Shown here in pieces: positions 34,028 through 42,570 of a DNA stretch of 64,000 nucleotides (its first letter is position 1; every line of letters begins with the position of its first letter). Position numbers and translations under genes: made by a program. This DNA comes from an uncultured Caldilineaceae bacterium. Lineage in GTDB: Bacteria; Chloroflexota; Anaerolineae; Caldilineales; Caldilineaceae. Where the stretch lies: the NCBI GenBank assembly GCA_951812725.1, contig OX638330.1, positions 744,001 to 808,000 of the forward strand, given 5' to 3'. The notes beneath the pieces were generated by a model. That model was not told where the DNA came from. It worked only from the letters and a program-made list of their open reading frames with translations, and did not search any database.

Positions 34028-35854
34028 ATGTCAGAACACGAACAGTTCGAAGAAGAAGAATTTGATACCGAGTTCAACGGCCAGACCGTTGCTCGCATTC
34101 TACGTCAGGGTCTGAAGCACTGGCCGTTAATGTTTGGCTATCTGTTTTCGATGTTAGTGACCGCTTTTATGGACGGGTACTTGACTTTTCTCACGAAGCG
34201 GATCATAGATGAGGGCATTTTGGCTGGTAATACAGAGCAACTTGTGCGGCTGATTGTCCAGTTCGGCTTGGGACTCCTGCTGGTGTCGCTGGGTGTGATG
34301 GGCTTCATTTTTTCGGCGGGTCGTCTAGGCGAGCGCGTTCAGTATGATCTGCGCAAAAAGATGTTTGGCCGGCTGCAGGAGCTGTCGCTCTCGTACTTCG
34401 ACCGCACGCCCGTCGGCTGGCTCATGAGCCGGCTGACGTCGGACGCCAGCCGCGTTGGGGATCTGGTTTCATGGGGTCTAGTGGATCTTGCCTGGGGTGG
34501 GGTCAGCATAATCATCTCTCTTTCATTCATGGCGGTGATAAACGTTCGGATGATGCTGATCGTCGCTGCGGTCATGCCGGTGCTGGTGGTGGTGGCGCTC
34601 CGGTTCAAGAAGAAGATACTGGTGGAATATCGCGACGTGCGGAAGACGAATTCGAAGATCACCGGGGCCTATAATGAGAACATTACCGGTGTGCGCGTAG
34701 TCAAATCCCTGCGTCGCGAAGAAGGCAACCTGGAAGAGTTCACCGATCTCACTCGGACTATGTACCGTGCCGGATATCGAGCCGCGTGGCTGTCGGCTCT
34801 GTTTCTGCCGGTGGTTCAACTGATCAGCGCGGTGGCGGTTTCAGGCATTGTCTTGTACGGCGGCTGGCAGTTCCAACTGGGAGAAATGACAATTGGCGGC
34901 ATCCAAGCCTTCGTCTTCTACATTACATTCATGCTGTTTCCGATTCAGGAGATGGCGCGCATCTATGCCGAGATGCAGCAGGCAATCGCGTCGGGCGAAC
35001 GTATTTTCAGTCTCGTCGATGCTGTGCCGGAGATTCAGGACCGAGATGGAGCGCAGGCGCCGGAAAGCCTGCGGGGAGACATTGTCTTCGAGAATGTGGA
35101 CTTCCGCTACGAGGAGGACAAGCCGGTTCTGCGCGACTTCAGCCTGCATGTGAAACAGGGAGAGACAGTCGCGCTGGTCGGCCCGACAGGCGCGGGCAAG
35201 TCGACGATTGTCAACCTGGTCTGCCGTTTCTACGAGCCCTCTAGCGGCCGCATTCTGATCAACGGGAGGGACTATACGGAGTGGACGCTGCATGGCATTC
35301 ACAGCCGCATCGGCATCGTGTTGCAGACTCCCTACCTTTTTTCCGGTTCGATCTGGGATAATCTACGTTATGGGCGGCTCGACGCTACTGACGAGGAGGT
35401 CGTGAGCGCGGCCAAGGTAGCAGGCGCGCATGCTTTTATCGAGGAGCTGGACGAAGGGTATGACAGCCAGGTGGGCGAAGGCGGGGTACTGCTGTCGGTC
35501 GGGCAAACGCAACTGTTGAGCCTGGCGCGGGCCATCCTCGCCGACCCTGAGATTTTCGTCATGGACGAGGCCACAAGTTCGGTCGACACGCTGACCGAGG
35601 CGCTAGTCCAGGAGGCGATGGATGCAATCCTGGCGGACCGCACCAGCTTCATCATCGCCCACCGCCTCTCGACCATCAGAAAGGCGGACCGCATTCTGGT
35701 GATTGAGGATGGGCGCATCGCAGAACAGGGCAGCCACGCGCAGCTTATTGGCCAGCGCGGTCACTACTATGACCTGTATACGAAGCAGTTCCGTGACGAG
35801 CGCATCGGGACCGCGCAGCCGCTCATGGGTACGGGGAAGTTGGTAGCGGCCTGA
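34028..35854 (+). CDS. heterodimeric ABC exporter, consensus-site subunit
   Basis: 608 residues. Six membrane helices occupy about 35-330, followed by Walker A GPTGAGKST, Walker B IFVMDEATSSVD with a normal catalytic Glu and the switch His in IIAHRLSTI. Its signature is LSVGQTQL instead of LSGGQ. Paired with the upstream subunit (LSGGQ, Walker B Asp-Asp) this gives one good and one degenerate ATP site, the TM287/288 or BmrCD pattern. The start lies directly after the upstream stop, so the two are made together. Confidence 0.94.
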   Translation: MSEHEQFEEEEFDTEFNGQTVARILRQGLKHWPLMFGYLFSMLVTAFMDGYLTFLTKRIIDEGILAGNTEQLVRLIVQFGLGLLLVSLGVMGFIFSAGRLGERVQYDLRKKMFGRLQELSLSYFDRTPVGWLMSRLTSDASRVGDLVSWGLVDLAWGGVSIIISLSFMAVINVRMMLIVAAVMPVLVVVALRFKKKILVEYRDVRKTNSKITGAYNENITGVRVVKSLRREEGNLEEFTDLTRTMYRAGYRAAWLSALFLPVVQLISAVAVSGIVLYGGWQFQLGEMTIGGIQAFVFYITFMLFPIQEMARIYAEMQQAIASGERIFSLVDAVPEIQDRDGAQAPESLRGDIVFENVDFRYEEDKPVLRDFSLHVKQGETVALVGPTGAGKSTIVNLVCRFYEPSSGRILINGRDYTEWTLHGIHSRIGIVLQTPYLFSGSIWDNLRYGRLDATDEEVVSAAKVAGAHAFIEELDEGYDSQVGEGGVLLSVGQTQLLSLARAILADPEIFVMDEATSSVDTLTEALVQEAMDAILADRTSFIIAHRLSTIRKADRILVIEDGRIAEQGSHAQLIGQRGHYYDLYTKQFRDERIGTAQPLMGTGKLVAA

Positions 35855-35879
35855 CAAGCAGCCAGTCACATCAGAATAG

Positions 35880-35914
35880 GCGCCGGTTTTCGTATGAGAA
35901 CCGGCGCTTCTTTT
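35880..35914 (+). terminator. intrinsic terminator after the exporter operon
   Basis: A 12-bp stem beginning GCGCCGGTT and ending AACCGGCGC with a GTAT loop is followed by TTCTTTT. It lies 25 bases beyond the stop codon. Confidence 0.88.
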
Positions 35915-35959
35915 GCCGGAGGCGTTGGCACGGCGTCGGGAACCCCACATTTTCCTTAT

Positions 35960-35988
35960 TTGACCAACTGAACTATCTAAAATATACT
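35960..35988 (+). promoter_or_regulatory. sigma-70-type promoter of the thiamine-transport operon
   Basis: TTGACC (35960-35965), 17-base spacer, TATACT (35983-35988). The architecture and -10 are the same as at the cobalamin operon promoter. Confidence 0.78.
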
Positions 35989-36041
35989 GTGCACAGTTGC
36001 GCTGCGAGTGGGCGCATTTGCACCTGAAAAACTGAATCGCA

Positions 36042-36150
36042 ATCGGGAGCTCGGAAGAACTGGGCTGAGAAATCTCCTTGTGCGGCCGAATGCCGCTCTC
36101 TGGAGATGACCGACAGACCTGATCCAGGTAATGCTGGCGTAGGAACATTC
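36042..36150 (+). ncRNA. TPP riboswitch (THI element)
   Basis: GGGAGCTCGG, then GGGCTGAGA, then ACCTGATCCAGGTAATGCTG with GCGTAGGAA are the conserved THI-box segments in the right order. A variable arm (CTCCTTGTGC to CTGGAG) lies between. The operon downstream encodes thiamine or precursor uptake genes, which agrees. High thiamine pyrophosphate should favour the terminator that follows. Confidence 0.96.
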
Positions 36151-36187
36151 GCGTAATGTTGAAGAACTGTAGATAGCACAAAACGCC

Positions 36188-36216
36188 AACCGCCTCTCAG
36201 GGCGGTTTTTTTATTT
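36188..36216 (+). terminator. intrinsic terminator of the TPP riboswitch
   Basis: AACCGCC (36188-36194), a short loop and GGCGGTT (36201-36207) followed by a run of Ts. It lies between the riboswitch and the strong AAAGGAGG ribosome site of the first gene. Confidence 0.9.
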
Positions 36217-36231
36217 TCTAAAGGAGGCAGC

Positions 36232-36528
36232 ATGTCAAATCCGGTAAATGTCGATATTCAAGTGCTTCCCTCGACGGGCGGCGACGTCTATTCGGTTGTC
36301 GATCGCGCCATTGCCGTCATCCAGGAATCGGGCCTGAAATACGAAGTGGGCGCGCTGGGGACGACAGTCGAAGGCGACCTGGACAGCTGCCTGGAGGTAG
36401 CAAAGGCGGCACATCGCGCCTGCTTTGTTGACGGCGTTGCGGGGGTAGTCACCGTCATCAAGATCGGCGAGGCAGTTGGCGGCTCTTCCATGGAAGAGAA
36501 GGTTGCAAAGTTTCGAGGTAGCGACTGA
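36232..36528 (+). CDS. thiamine-binding protein, MTH1187/YkoF-like
   Basis: 98 residues with a very strong AAAGGAGG ribosome site. VDIQVLPSTGGDVYSVVDRAIAVIQ at the start, GLKYEVGALGTTVEGDLDSC in the middle and VVTVIKIGEAVGG near the end match the small ferredoxin-like proteins of the MTH1187/YkoF group, some of which bind thiamine or HMP. Its place as first gene after the TPP riboswitch supports that. It probably works in the cytoplasm, binding the vitamin after import. The stop overlaps the permease start (TGATG). Confidence 0.88.
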   Translation: MSNPVNVDIQVLPSTGGDVYSVVDRAIAVIQESGLKYEVGALGTTVEGDLDSCLEVAKAAHRACFVDGVAGVVTVIKIGEAVGGSSMEEKVAKFRGSD

Positions 36529-37286
36529 TGCGGGCGGCGCGCCTGGCGTTTCCGGCGGCAGTTCTGCTGACGCTGGCGGTCCTCTGGGAACTGGTTGTAT
36601 GGGGATTGGCGGTGCCGAAGTGGATCGTGCCTGCGCCATCCGCGATCTGGCAGGCATTCTGGGAGATGCGCGCCCTGCTGGTCGTTCATGTCGGGCAGAC
36701 CATGCTGGAGGTTGCGACGGGTATCGGTATTGCCGTGACCGCCGGGGTTGCTGTGGCGGCCGCGATCAATTTTTCACCGTGGCTGCGGCGCGCGATCTAT
36801 CCACTTCTGGTTATTTCGCAGACGGTGCCGATTCTGGCGCTGGCCCCGCTGTTGATCATCTGGTTTGGCTTTGGCATTGCGCCCAAAGTCATTGTTGTGA
36901 CATTGTTCTGTTTTTTCCCGATCGCCATCAACACAAGTGATGGGCTGACCGCGACCGAGCCGGAGCTGATCGATCTATTCCGCTCGATGGGGGCGACGTG
37001 GCTGCAGATTTGGCAGAAGGTGCGGCTGCCGGCGGCGCTGCCCTACTTTTTTTCGGGCTTGAAAATTGCAGCCACTTATAGCGTAACCGGCGCAATCGTT
37101 GGGGAGTGGGTGGGAGCCAAGCAGGGGCTGGGTATCTATATGCTGCGCTCGTCGGCGGCGTTCAAGACTGCGCAGGTTTTCTCGGCCATTGCGATCACGT
37201 CTCTCCTGAGCATTGCGCTTTTTCTGGCTGTGTTTGTCATTGAACGCGGCACAATGCCGTGGCACTTTGAGGAGCGACAGCAGTAG
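36528..37286 (+). CDS. ABC permease for thiamine or its pyrimidine precursor (ThiX/SsuC-like)
   Basis: 252 residues with about six membrane helices. The EAA loop ELIDLFRSMGATWLQIWQKVRLPAALPYFFSGLKIA is of the SsuC/TauC/ThiX type, and the N terminus has VPKWIVPAPSAIW, common in that family. It sits in a TPP-riboswitch operon with a periplasmic binding protein and ATPase, so it most likely imports thiamine, HMP or a degradation product such as formyl-aminopyrimidine. Confidence 0.9.
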   Translation: MRAARLAFPAAVLLTLAVLWELVVWGLAVPKWIVPAPSAIWQAFWEMRALLVVHVGQTMLEVATGIGIAVTAGVAVAAAINFSPWLRRAIYPLLVISQTVPILALAPLLIIWFGFGIAPKVIVVTLFCFFPIAINTSDGLTATEPELIDLFRSMGATWLQIWQKVRLPAALPYFFSGLKIAATYSVTGAIVGEWVGAKQGLGIYMLRSSAAFKTAQVFSAIAITSLLSIALFLAVFVIERGTMPWHFEERQQ

Positions 37287-37336
37287 TTGCCTGTAGGTGG
37301 CTGCCTGTCGTCAAAACCTTTCTCCAGGAGGAGATG

Positions 37337-38359
37337 ATGCGAGAACGAATATCACGGACGATGCTGCTTATTTCGATAGTGACGGCGGTGCTGCTGGCGG
37401 CCGCCTGTGTGCCGGTTGCGCCTGCCGCACAGAGTGGGGACGGGTCCCCCGCGGTGAAGGACGTAACGCTGCTGCTGGATTGGACGCCCAATACCAACCA
37501 TACCGGTATCTATGTGGCCCAGGAAAAGGGCTGGTATCAGGAGGCGGGCCTGAACGTGGATATTGTGATACCGGGCGAGTCGGATGTGCACCAGGTTGTG
37601 GCTACCGGCTCGGCTGACTTTGGCGTAAGCTACCAGGAGGGCACGACTTTCGCGCGAGTAGAGGGCGTGCCTATTGTGTCGGTGGCGGCGGTCATTCAGC
37701 ACAACACGTCCGGCTTTGCTTCGCGCAGCAGCGCGGGCATCGAGCAGCCAGCGGATCTGGCCGGCAAGCGTTACGGCAGTTTTGGCTCGCCGATCGAGTA
37801 TCCGACCATCGACCTGCTGATGCAGTGCGCAGGGGGATCGGCAGAGGATGTAGTATTCATCGACGTGGGTTGGGCCGAGTTCCTTCCAATCACCGAAGCC
37901 GACCAGGTCGATTTTGCCTGGATCTATTACGCCTGGACCGGCATAAACGCTGAACTACAGGGCGTTGACCTGAATGTCATCATGCTCAAAGACTATCTGG
38001 ACTGCATCCCCGATTACTATACGCCGATCCTGATCACCAGCGAGGCGATGATCGCGAATGATCCGGAGACAGTGCGCGCGTTTGTCGGCGCGACGGCCAG
38101 GGGGTTTGACTTCGCTATCGAGAGTCCGGCCGAGGCGGCCGACATTCTGCTGGCGGCCAACCCGGACCTGGGCGCCGATCTGGTTCGCGCCAGCCAAGCA
38201 TGGCTGGCCAACGAATACCGGGCAGACGCGGCCCAGTGGGGTGTTCAGACCGGCGACGTCTGGCAGGCCTATGCCGACTTCCTGATCGACGGCGGCATCA
38301 TCGAGTCGTTTGACGGCGAGGGCGCATATACAAACGAGTTCCTGCCTGAGCAGGAATGA
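37337..38359 (+). CDS. NMT1/THI5-type substrate-binding lipoprotein (ThiY-like)
   Basis: About 340 residues. Two ATGs stand side by side behind GGAGGAG; the second has better spacing. Lipobox is VLLAAACVPVAP. The mature protein opens TLLLDWTPNTNHTGIYVAQEKGWYQEAGLNV, the NMT1/THI5-like signature of ThiY proteins that bind the thiamine pyrimidine, and PSGE-like motifs appear as VIPGESDVHQVVATGSADFGVSY. It captures a thiamine precursor for the permease. Its stop shares four bases with the ATPase start. Confidence 0.9.
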   Translation: MRERISRTMLLISIVTAVLLAAACVPVAPAAQSGDGSPAVKDVTLLLDWTPNTNHTGIYVAQEKGWYQEAGLNVDIVIPGESDVHQVVATGSADFGVSYQEGTTFARVEGVPIVSVAAVIQHNTSGFASRSSAGIEQPADLAGKRYGSFGSPIEYPTIDLLMQCAGGSAEDVVFIDVGWAEFLPITEADQVDFAWIYYAWTGINAELQGVDLNVIMLKDYLDCIPDYYTPILITSEAMIANDPETVRAFVGATARGFDFAIESPAEAADILLAANPDLGADLVRASQAWLANEYRADAAQWGVQTGDVWQAYADFLIDGGIIESFDGEGAYTNEFLPEQE

Positions 38360-39132
38360 CACTTTTGGCGGTCGAATCGCTCTCGAAGACGTTTGAAGGC
38401 AGTTCCCGCAGGGGCTCGCCCAGCGGCGTCGAAGCGGTAGTGGACCTGACTTTCGAGGCGGCCGCGGGCGAGTTCCTGACGATCATTGGGCCGAGCGGCT
38501 GTGGAAAGTCCACGCTGTTGCGCCTGTTGGCGGGCCTGGTACAACCGGACAGAGGGCGGATCCTTTTGGAGGGGCAGCCCCTGCCGGAAGCGTCAGACCG
38601 GCAGGGGCGCTTTGGCTACATGCCGCAACGGGATACCTTGCTGCCATGGCGCACAGTGCTTGAAAACGCGGTTCTGGGGGCGGAGCTGGCCGGCGGCAGC
38701 AGAGACGCGGCCCGCGCCGAAGCGCGTCAGCTTTTGCCGCTATTCGGGCTGGACGGGTTCGAGGATAACTGGCCCAGCACGCTGTCTGGAGGGATGAGAC
38801 AGCGCGCGGCCCTGTTGCGCACATTCCTGGCCGGCTATGACATTCTGCTGTTGGACGAGCCGTTTGGGGCGCTGGATGCACTGACGCGCGGGATGCTGCA
38901 GCAGTGGCTGCTGGGCGTGCGTACAAGGTTTTCGAAGACGATACTATTCATCACGCACGACATCGACGAGGCGCTACTGCTTGGCGATCGGGTGCTTGTC
39001 TTCAGCCCGCGGCCGGGCCGTATCACGGCAGATCTGGCGATTGATCTGCCGCACCCGCGCGACGGGGAAACAGTTCTGGGTGCGGATTTTCTCGAATTGA
39101 AGCGAAGCGCGCTGGCGCACCTCAGACTCTAA
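38356..39132 (+). CDS. ABC ATPase of the thiamine/precursor importer (ThiZ-like)
   Basis: 258 residues: Walker A GPSGCGKST (about 47-55), Q-loop MPQRDTLLPWRTVLEN, signature LSGGMRQRAALLRTFL, Walker B ILLLDEPFGALD and switch His in FITHDIDEAL. It closes the three-part SsuB/TauB-class importer. Start codon overlaps the previous stop (ATGA). An 18-base gap leads to the dioxygenase gene. Confidence 0.93.
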   Translation: MTLLAVESLSKTFEGSSRRGSPSGVEAVVDLTFEAAAGEFLTIIGPSGCGKSTLLRLLAGLVQPDRGRILLEGQPLPEASDRQGRFGYMPQRDTLLPWRTVLENAVLGAELAGGSRDAARAEARQLLPLFGLDGFEDNWPSTLSGGMRQRAALLRTFLAGYDILLLDEPFGALDALTRGMLQQWLLGVRTRFSKTILFITHDIDEALLLGDRVLVFSPRPGRITADLAIDLPHPRDGETVLGADFLELKRSALAHLRL

Positions 39133-39150
39133 GACTGGAGTAGCTGACCC

Positions 39151-39957
39151 ATGATCGAACGGCATAGTGCAGATACATTGAAGTCGAGCGGATATCTCGT
39201 TACATCCTGTGCTGCTTTGGACAGATCCGAACTGCAGGAGGCTTTTCGATCCTTCATATGCAAAGATCGGGACTATCAGCTACGCTTTCTGCAGAAGCAT
39301 TTTGGGTATGCTTACGACGGCTATTCCTATTATGGCCAGTCTGATAGCAGCCATCAGGCCGAGGATGACCTGATCAGCACCTTTGTCCTGTCCGAGTTTT
39401 TTCCGGTGGAACGGTATCCTGTTGAGTTCCAGGGCTTTCTGAAGGGCAGATGGAAAGAGGTGGTTCAGACGGTGCGGTCGCTGGAAACCGAACTGTTGAC
39501 ACAGCTAGAGATGCCCAGCCTGCTGGATTTCTACCGGAACAACGCCGGCCATATGGTCTCCAACAACTACTATCCCCCGGTTCAGCAGTTCACCACGACT
39601 GCAGCTGGAAATACGAGGCTCTCCGCGCATCCCGACGCATCTTTATTTACGGTTTTTCCATTTGGAATAGACGAAGAGTTGGAGCTGGAGCAGATCGGTG
39701 AGAACGGTGAACCTGTGTGGCAGTCGGTAGACGCTTCCGGGTCGATACTGATCTACCCGGGCTATCTGATGGAGATGTGGACACACGGCGCGATCAAGGC
39801 GATGAATCACCGGGTGCGACTGAGCAAAGATAGAGCAGCCGAACGATTCTCATTCTCGATTTTTTCGCTGCCGTATCCCCTGCGAGAGTTCGAAATACCC
39901 GGGCGGGGAAGGATGACGAGCGAGGCCTATTTCGATGCCTATGGTGCGTTATTCTGA
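39151..39957 (+). CDS. 2-oxoglutarate/Fe(II)-type dioxygenase, isopenicillin N synthase-like
   Basis: 268 residues. The iron triad fits the IPNS class: His160 and Asp162 in RLSAHPDASLFTVFPFG and the distal His220 in MNHRVRLS, with Arg232 and Ser234 (ERFSFSIF) in the place of the RxS motif that holds 2-oxoglutarate or substrate carboxylate. Upstream FYRNNAGHMVSNNYYPP also matches the family. It follows the importer ATPase by 18 bases on the same strand and has no separate promoter that I can see, so it is probably under the TPP riboswitch. An oxidation in thiamine-precursor salvage is inferred. Its end overlaps the convergent Ldh2-type gene. Confidence 0.82.
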   Translation: MIERHSADTLKSSGYLVTSCAALDRSELQEAFRSFICKDRDYQLRFLQKHFGYAYDGYSYYGQSDSSHQAEDDLISTFVLSEFFPVERYPVEFQGFLKGRWKEVVQTVRSLETELLTQLEMPSLLDFYRNNAGHMVSNNYYPPVQQFTTTAAGNTRLSAHPDASLFTVFPFGIDEELELEQIGENGEPVWQSVDASGSILIYPGYLMEMWTHGAIKAMNHRVRLSKDRAAERFSFSIFSLPYPLREFEIPGRGRMTSEAYFDAYGALF

Positions 39958-40995
39958 TGGGGTCAGGTTGAGGCCGTAGCGCTGGGCCGCGGTGCAGATC
40001 TTGCCCCAGGCGGTGTCGTCAACGTGGATGCCGTCGCGGGTGCGCTGTTGGCGGGTGCGAATCTCCGGCTCGCCCGGCGCCAAAACCTCATCGAAGCCGG
40101 CTGCCAGTTTCGAACTCTTGACGTGCTGCACCAGTCCATCGACATCAGCATAGAAGGCATCGCCCTCTCTGAGCCGCTCAGGCTGGATCACAAAGGCAAG
40201 GAATCCGTTGCCAATACGGGTAACGCCGTCGCGGCTGCAACCGGCTCCCGACAGGGCACCGGCCAGGATATCGATGACAAAGGACAGGCCGAAGCCCTTG
40301 TGGCCGCCAAACGGCAACAGCGCGCCTTCAGGCGGCCCGACATAGGCGGCCGGATCCGTGGTCGGATTGCCGTCGGCGTCAACAATGCAGCCGGCCGGGG
40401 CAGGCACGCCGCGGTTGAGCATATCCTTGAGCTTGCCATCGGCAATGGCGGAGGTGGCCATATCCAGCACCAGCGGCTCGCCGGTCTTGCGGGGAATGCC
40501 CACTGAGATCGGGTTGGCAGAGAGCCGGCGCCCGCGGCCGCCCCAGGGCGCGGCCAGCTTGCCGCCGCCATGCGTGTTGACGAACAGGACCGTCACCAGG
40601 CCCTGCTCTGCCGCCAGGTATGGGTAGTGTCCGACGCGCCCGATGTGCCCGCACTGGCTCACCGCGATGATGCCGACGCCGGTCTGCGTCGCCTTGTCGA
40701 TGGCTACCTGGATTGCCTCCAGACCAATCACCTGGCCAAACCCCCAGCCACCCTCGATTACCGCCAGTGTCTCGGTTTCATACATGATGGTCATATGCTG
40801 ACCGCTGACGACATCGCCCGCTTCCATCCACTCTATATATTCGGGGATACGGAGCACGCCGTGCGAGTCGTGTCCGACCAGGTTGGATTGAACCAAGTGT
40901 TCAGCCACAATGCCGGCTTCGTCCCGTTCCACGCCGGCGGCGACGAAGACTTCTTGGGCGATGGCGGTCAGTTGGTGCGGGGAGAATGTGGGCAC
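39949..40995 (-). CDS. malate/L-lactate dehydrogenase-type oxidoreductase (Ldh2 family)
   Basis: 348 residues from a GTG. Family markers are NLVGHDSHGVLRIPEY (with the catalytic-type His), GHIGRVGHYPYLAAEQG, NTHGGGKLAAPWGGRGRRLSANPISVGIP and FGGHKGFGLSFVIDILAGALSGAG. The family reduces 2-oxo acids with NAD(P)H, for instance malate, ureidoglycolate or 2,3-diketogulonate. The physiological substrate is open. It converges with the dioxygenase gene and has no coupled neighbour. Confidence 0.93.
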   Translation of the reverse strand: MPTFSPHQLTAIAQEVFVAAGVERDEAGIVAEHLVQSNLVGHDSHGVLRIPEYIEWMEAGDVVSGQHMTIMYETETLAVIEGGWGFGQVIGLEAIQVAIDKATQTGVGIIAVSQCGHIGRVGHYPYLAAEQGLVTVLFVNTHGGGKLAAPWGGRGRRLSANPISVGIPRKTGEPLVLDMATSAIADGKLKDMLNRGVPAPAGCIVDADGNPTTDPAAYVGPPEGALLPFGGHKGFGLSFVIDILAGALSGAGCSRDGVTRIGNGFLAFVIQPERLREGDAFYADVDGLVQHVKSSKLAAGFDEVLAPGEPEIRTRQQRTRDGIHVDDTAWGKICTAAQRYGLNLTPSE

Positions 40996-41343
40996 GGTTA
41001 CCTGCTGTTCGTCTTTTGAGTTAGTCCCCCGGCTAGCTTCTTCAGGAATAGTAGGAGAACTAGTGGAAGAATGGAGCTATGCCGGATGAACGAGACCGTA
41101 TTGTAAACTTGATTTTCTGCCTCGCATGTCATCGCTGACGGGAGGTCGCGGTCGACCTCCTTCCCCATAGACGCTGCCTACGGCCGTCTCACAGCGAAAA
41201 GAGGCGATGAAGCCTTGGCGTATGCATGCCACAACCGCGCCTTCTCACCCGCCAGAACGCTTCAGCAGTGCCTCCACTCGCGCCTGCGAATTCTGAGACC
41301 ACCGGCACTGAGCCTTCTGTTCGCGTACAGGCGCTCCATTCTG
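40996..41343. other. intergenic stretch with one hairpin
   Basis: A perfect 8-bp stem, GGAGGTCG (41141-41148) with CGACCTCC (41153-41160) and a CGGT loop, is the only structure I see. It lacks a T tract. It may mark the end of the TPR lipoprotein transcript. No RNA gene or ORF of note. Confidence 0.45.
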
Positions 41344-42462
41344 CTAATGCCAGAGTTGCAAAATGAGCTGCTCCGCGTCGAGTAGGGAGGCGCCGTCGCC
41401 AGCCACTTTCACTGATTCCACTGCTGCCGCGGCCTTCAGGTCGGCGAAAGCCCCCTGGTATTGACCCAAGTTGTCTTTTGCAAGGCCCCGATAGAGGTAG
41501 GCATTGGCATAGTCGGGCTGCAGTTGGAGAGCCCGGTCATAGTCGGCAATAGCGCCCTGATATTGACCAAGGTTGATTTTGGCAAGACCCCGATGGAAGT
41601 AGGCGTGGGCATTGTCGGGCTTGAGCAGGAGACCCTGGTCAAAGTCGGTGATGGCATTCTGATATTGACCAAGTTTGTCTTTTGCAAGGCCCCGATAGAG
41701 GTAGGCGCTGGCATTATCGGGCTGAAGTTGGAGAGCCTGGTCATATTCGGCTACGGCGTCCTGATATTGACCAAGTTTGGACTTTGCGAAACCCAGATAG
41801 AGGGAGGCATTGGCATTGTCGGGCTGCAGTTGTAGAGCCTGCTCAATTTCGTGGATGGCGTCCTGGAATTGACTAAGGTTTATATTGACAACACCACGAC
41901 CAACATAGGCATTGGCATTGTTGGGCTGGTACATTAGCGCCTTGTCAAAGTCGGCGTTGGCGTCCTGGTACTGACCAAGACAGGCCTTAGCTGTGCCCCG
42001 ATGGATGTAAGCCTCAGCAAAGTCGTGCCTCAGACTGAGTGCTTGGTCAAAGTCGGCGATGGCGCCCTGGAATCGACCGAGGCTGCCCTTGGCAACACCC
42101 CGATAGGAGTAGGTATTGGGATTGTAGGGCTCCAGGTGGAGAGCCTTATCAAAGTCGGCGATGGCCTCTTGAAACTGACCACTCAGAAGAAGGGCAACGC
42201 CTCTGCCGATGTAGGCTGCGGAGATATCGGGCTGCAGTTGGAGAGCTTGGTCAAACTCTGTGATGGCGTCCTGGAATTGACTAAGGTTGAGATTGTCATA
42301 GCCCTGATCGAGGTACCTGTCGACATTACCTGCCCGGCCACAAGCGGTGACCGCAGCACACGCCAAAGCAACCGCTACGAAACAAATCAATTTCCGGATA
42401 GTGCGTACAACACTCAGTGACCCGTGTAGTTGCAGTGTGGTAAGCTCCTTTAATCCATTCAC
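41344..42462 (-). CDS. TPR lipoprotein with about ten near-identical repeats
   Basis: About 372 residues if the GTG at 42462 is used; start is uncertain because the lipoprotein signal (LICFVAVALACAAVTACGRAG) only begins some 20 residues later and no good start lies closer. After the lipid Cys follow about nine to ten 34-residue TPR units, such as NAYLYRGLAKDNLGQYQGAF and SAYLYRGLAKDKLGQYQNAI. At DNA level the units are 102 bp and some are nearly identical (for instance the stretches at 41471 and 41675), so the array has grown recently. It would sit on the outer membrane-facing surface as a protein-binding scaffold. Confidence 0.82.
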   Translation of the reverse strand: MNGLKELTTLQLHGSLSVVRTIRKLICFVAVALACAAVTACGRAGNVDRYLDQGYDNLNLSQFQDAITEFDQALQLQPDISAAYIGRGVALLLSGQFQEAIADFDKALHLEPYNPNTYSYRGVAKGSLGRFQGAIADFDQALSLRHDFAEAYIHRGTAKACLGQYQDANADFDKALMYQPNNANAYVGRGVVNINLSQFQDAIHEIEQALQLQPDNANASLYLGFAKSKLGQYQDAVAEYDQALQLQPDNASAYLYRGLAKDKLGQYQNAITDFDQGLLLKPDNAHAYFHRGLAKINLGQYQGAIADYDRALQLQPDYANAYLYRGLAKDNLGQYQGAFADLKAAAAVESVKVAGDGASLLDAEQLILQLWH

Positions 42463-42570
42463 CAGCGCGGTTAATCTCGTTCGAATGCAGTGCGATTTCT
42501 TCTCAAGAAATGGTTCATCGCACGGCTGACTCCGGCTACATCGCCGATGAACCGGCTGCAGCAAATTGCC

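Noticed and set aside
41141..41160. Perfect hairpin as an intrinsic terminator
   Set aside because: No T tract on either side and about 185 bases from the nearest stop, so only noted as a hairpin.
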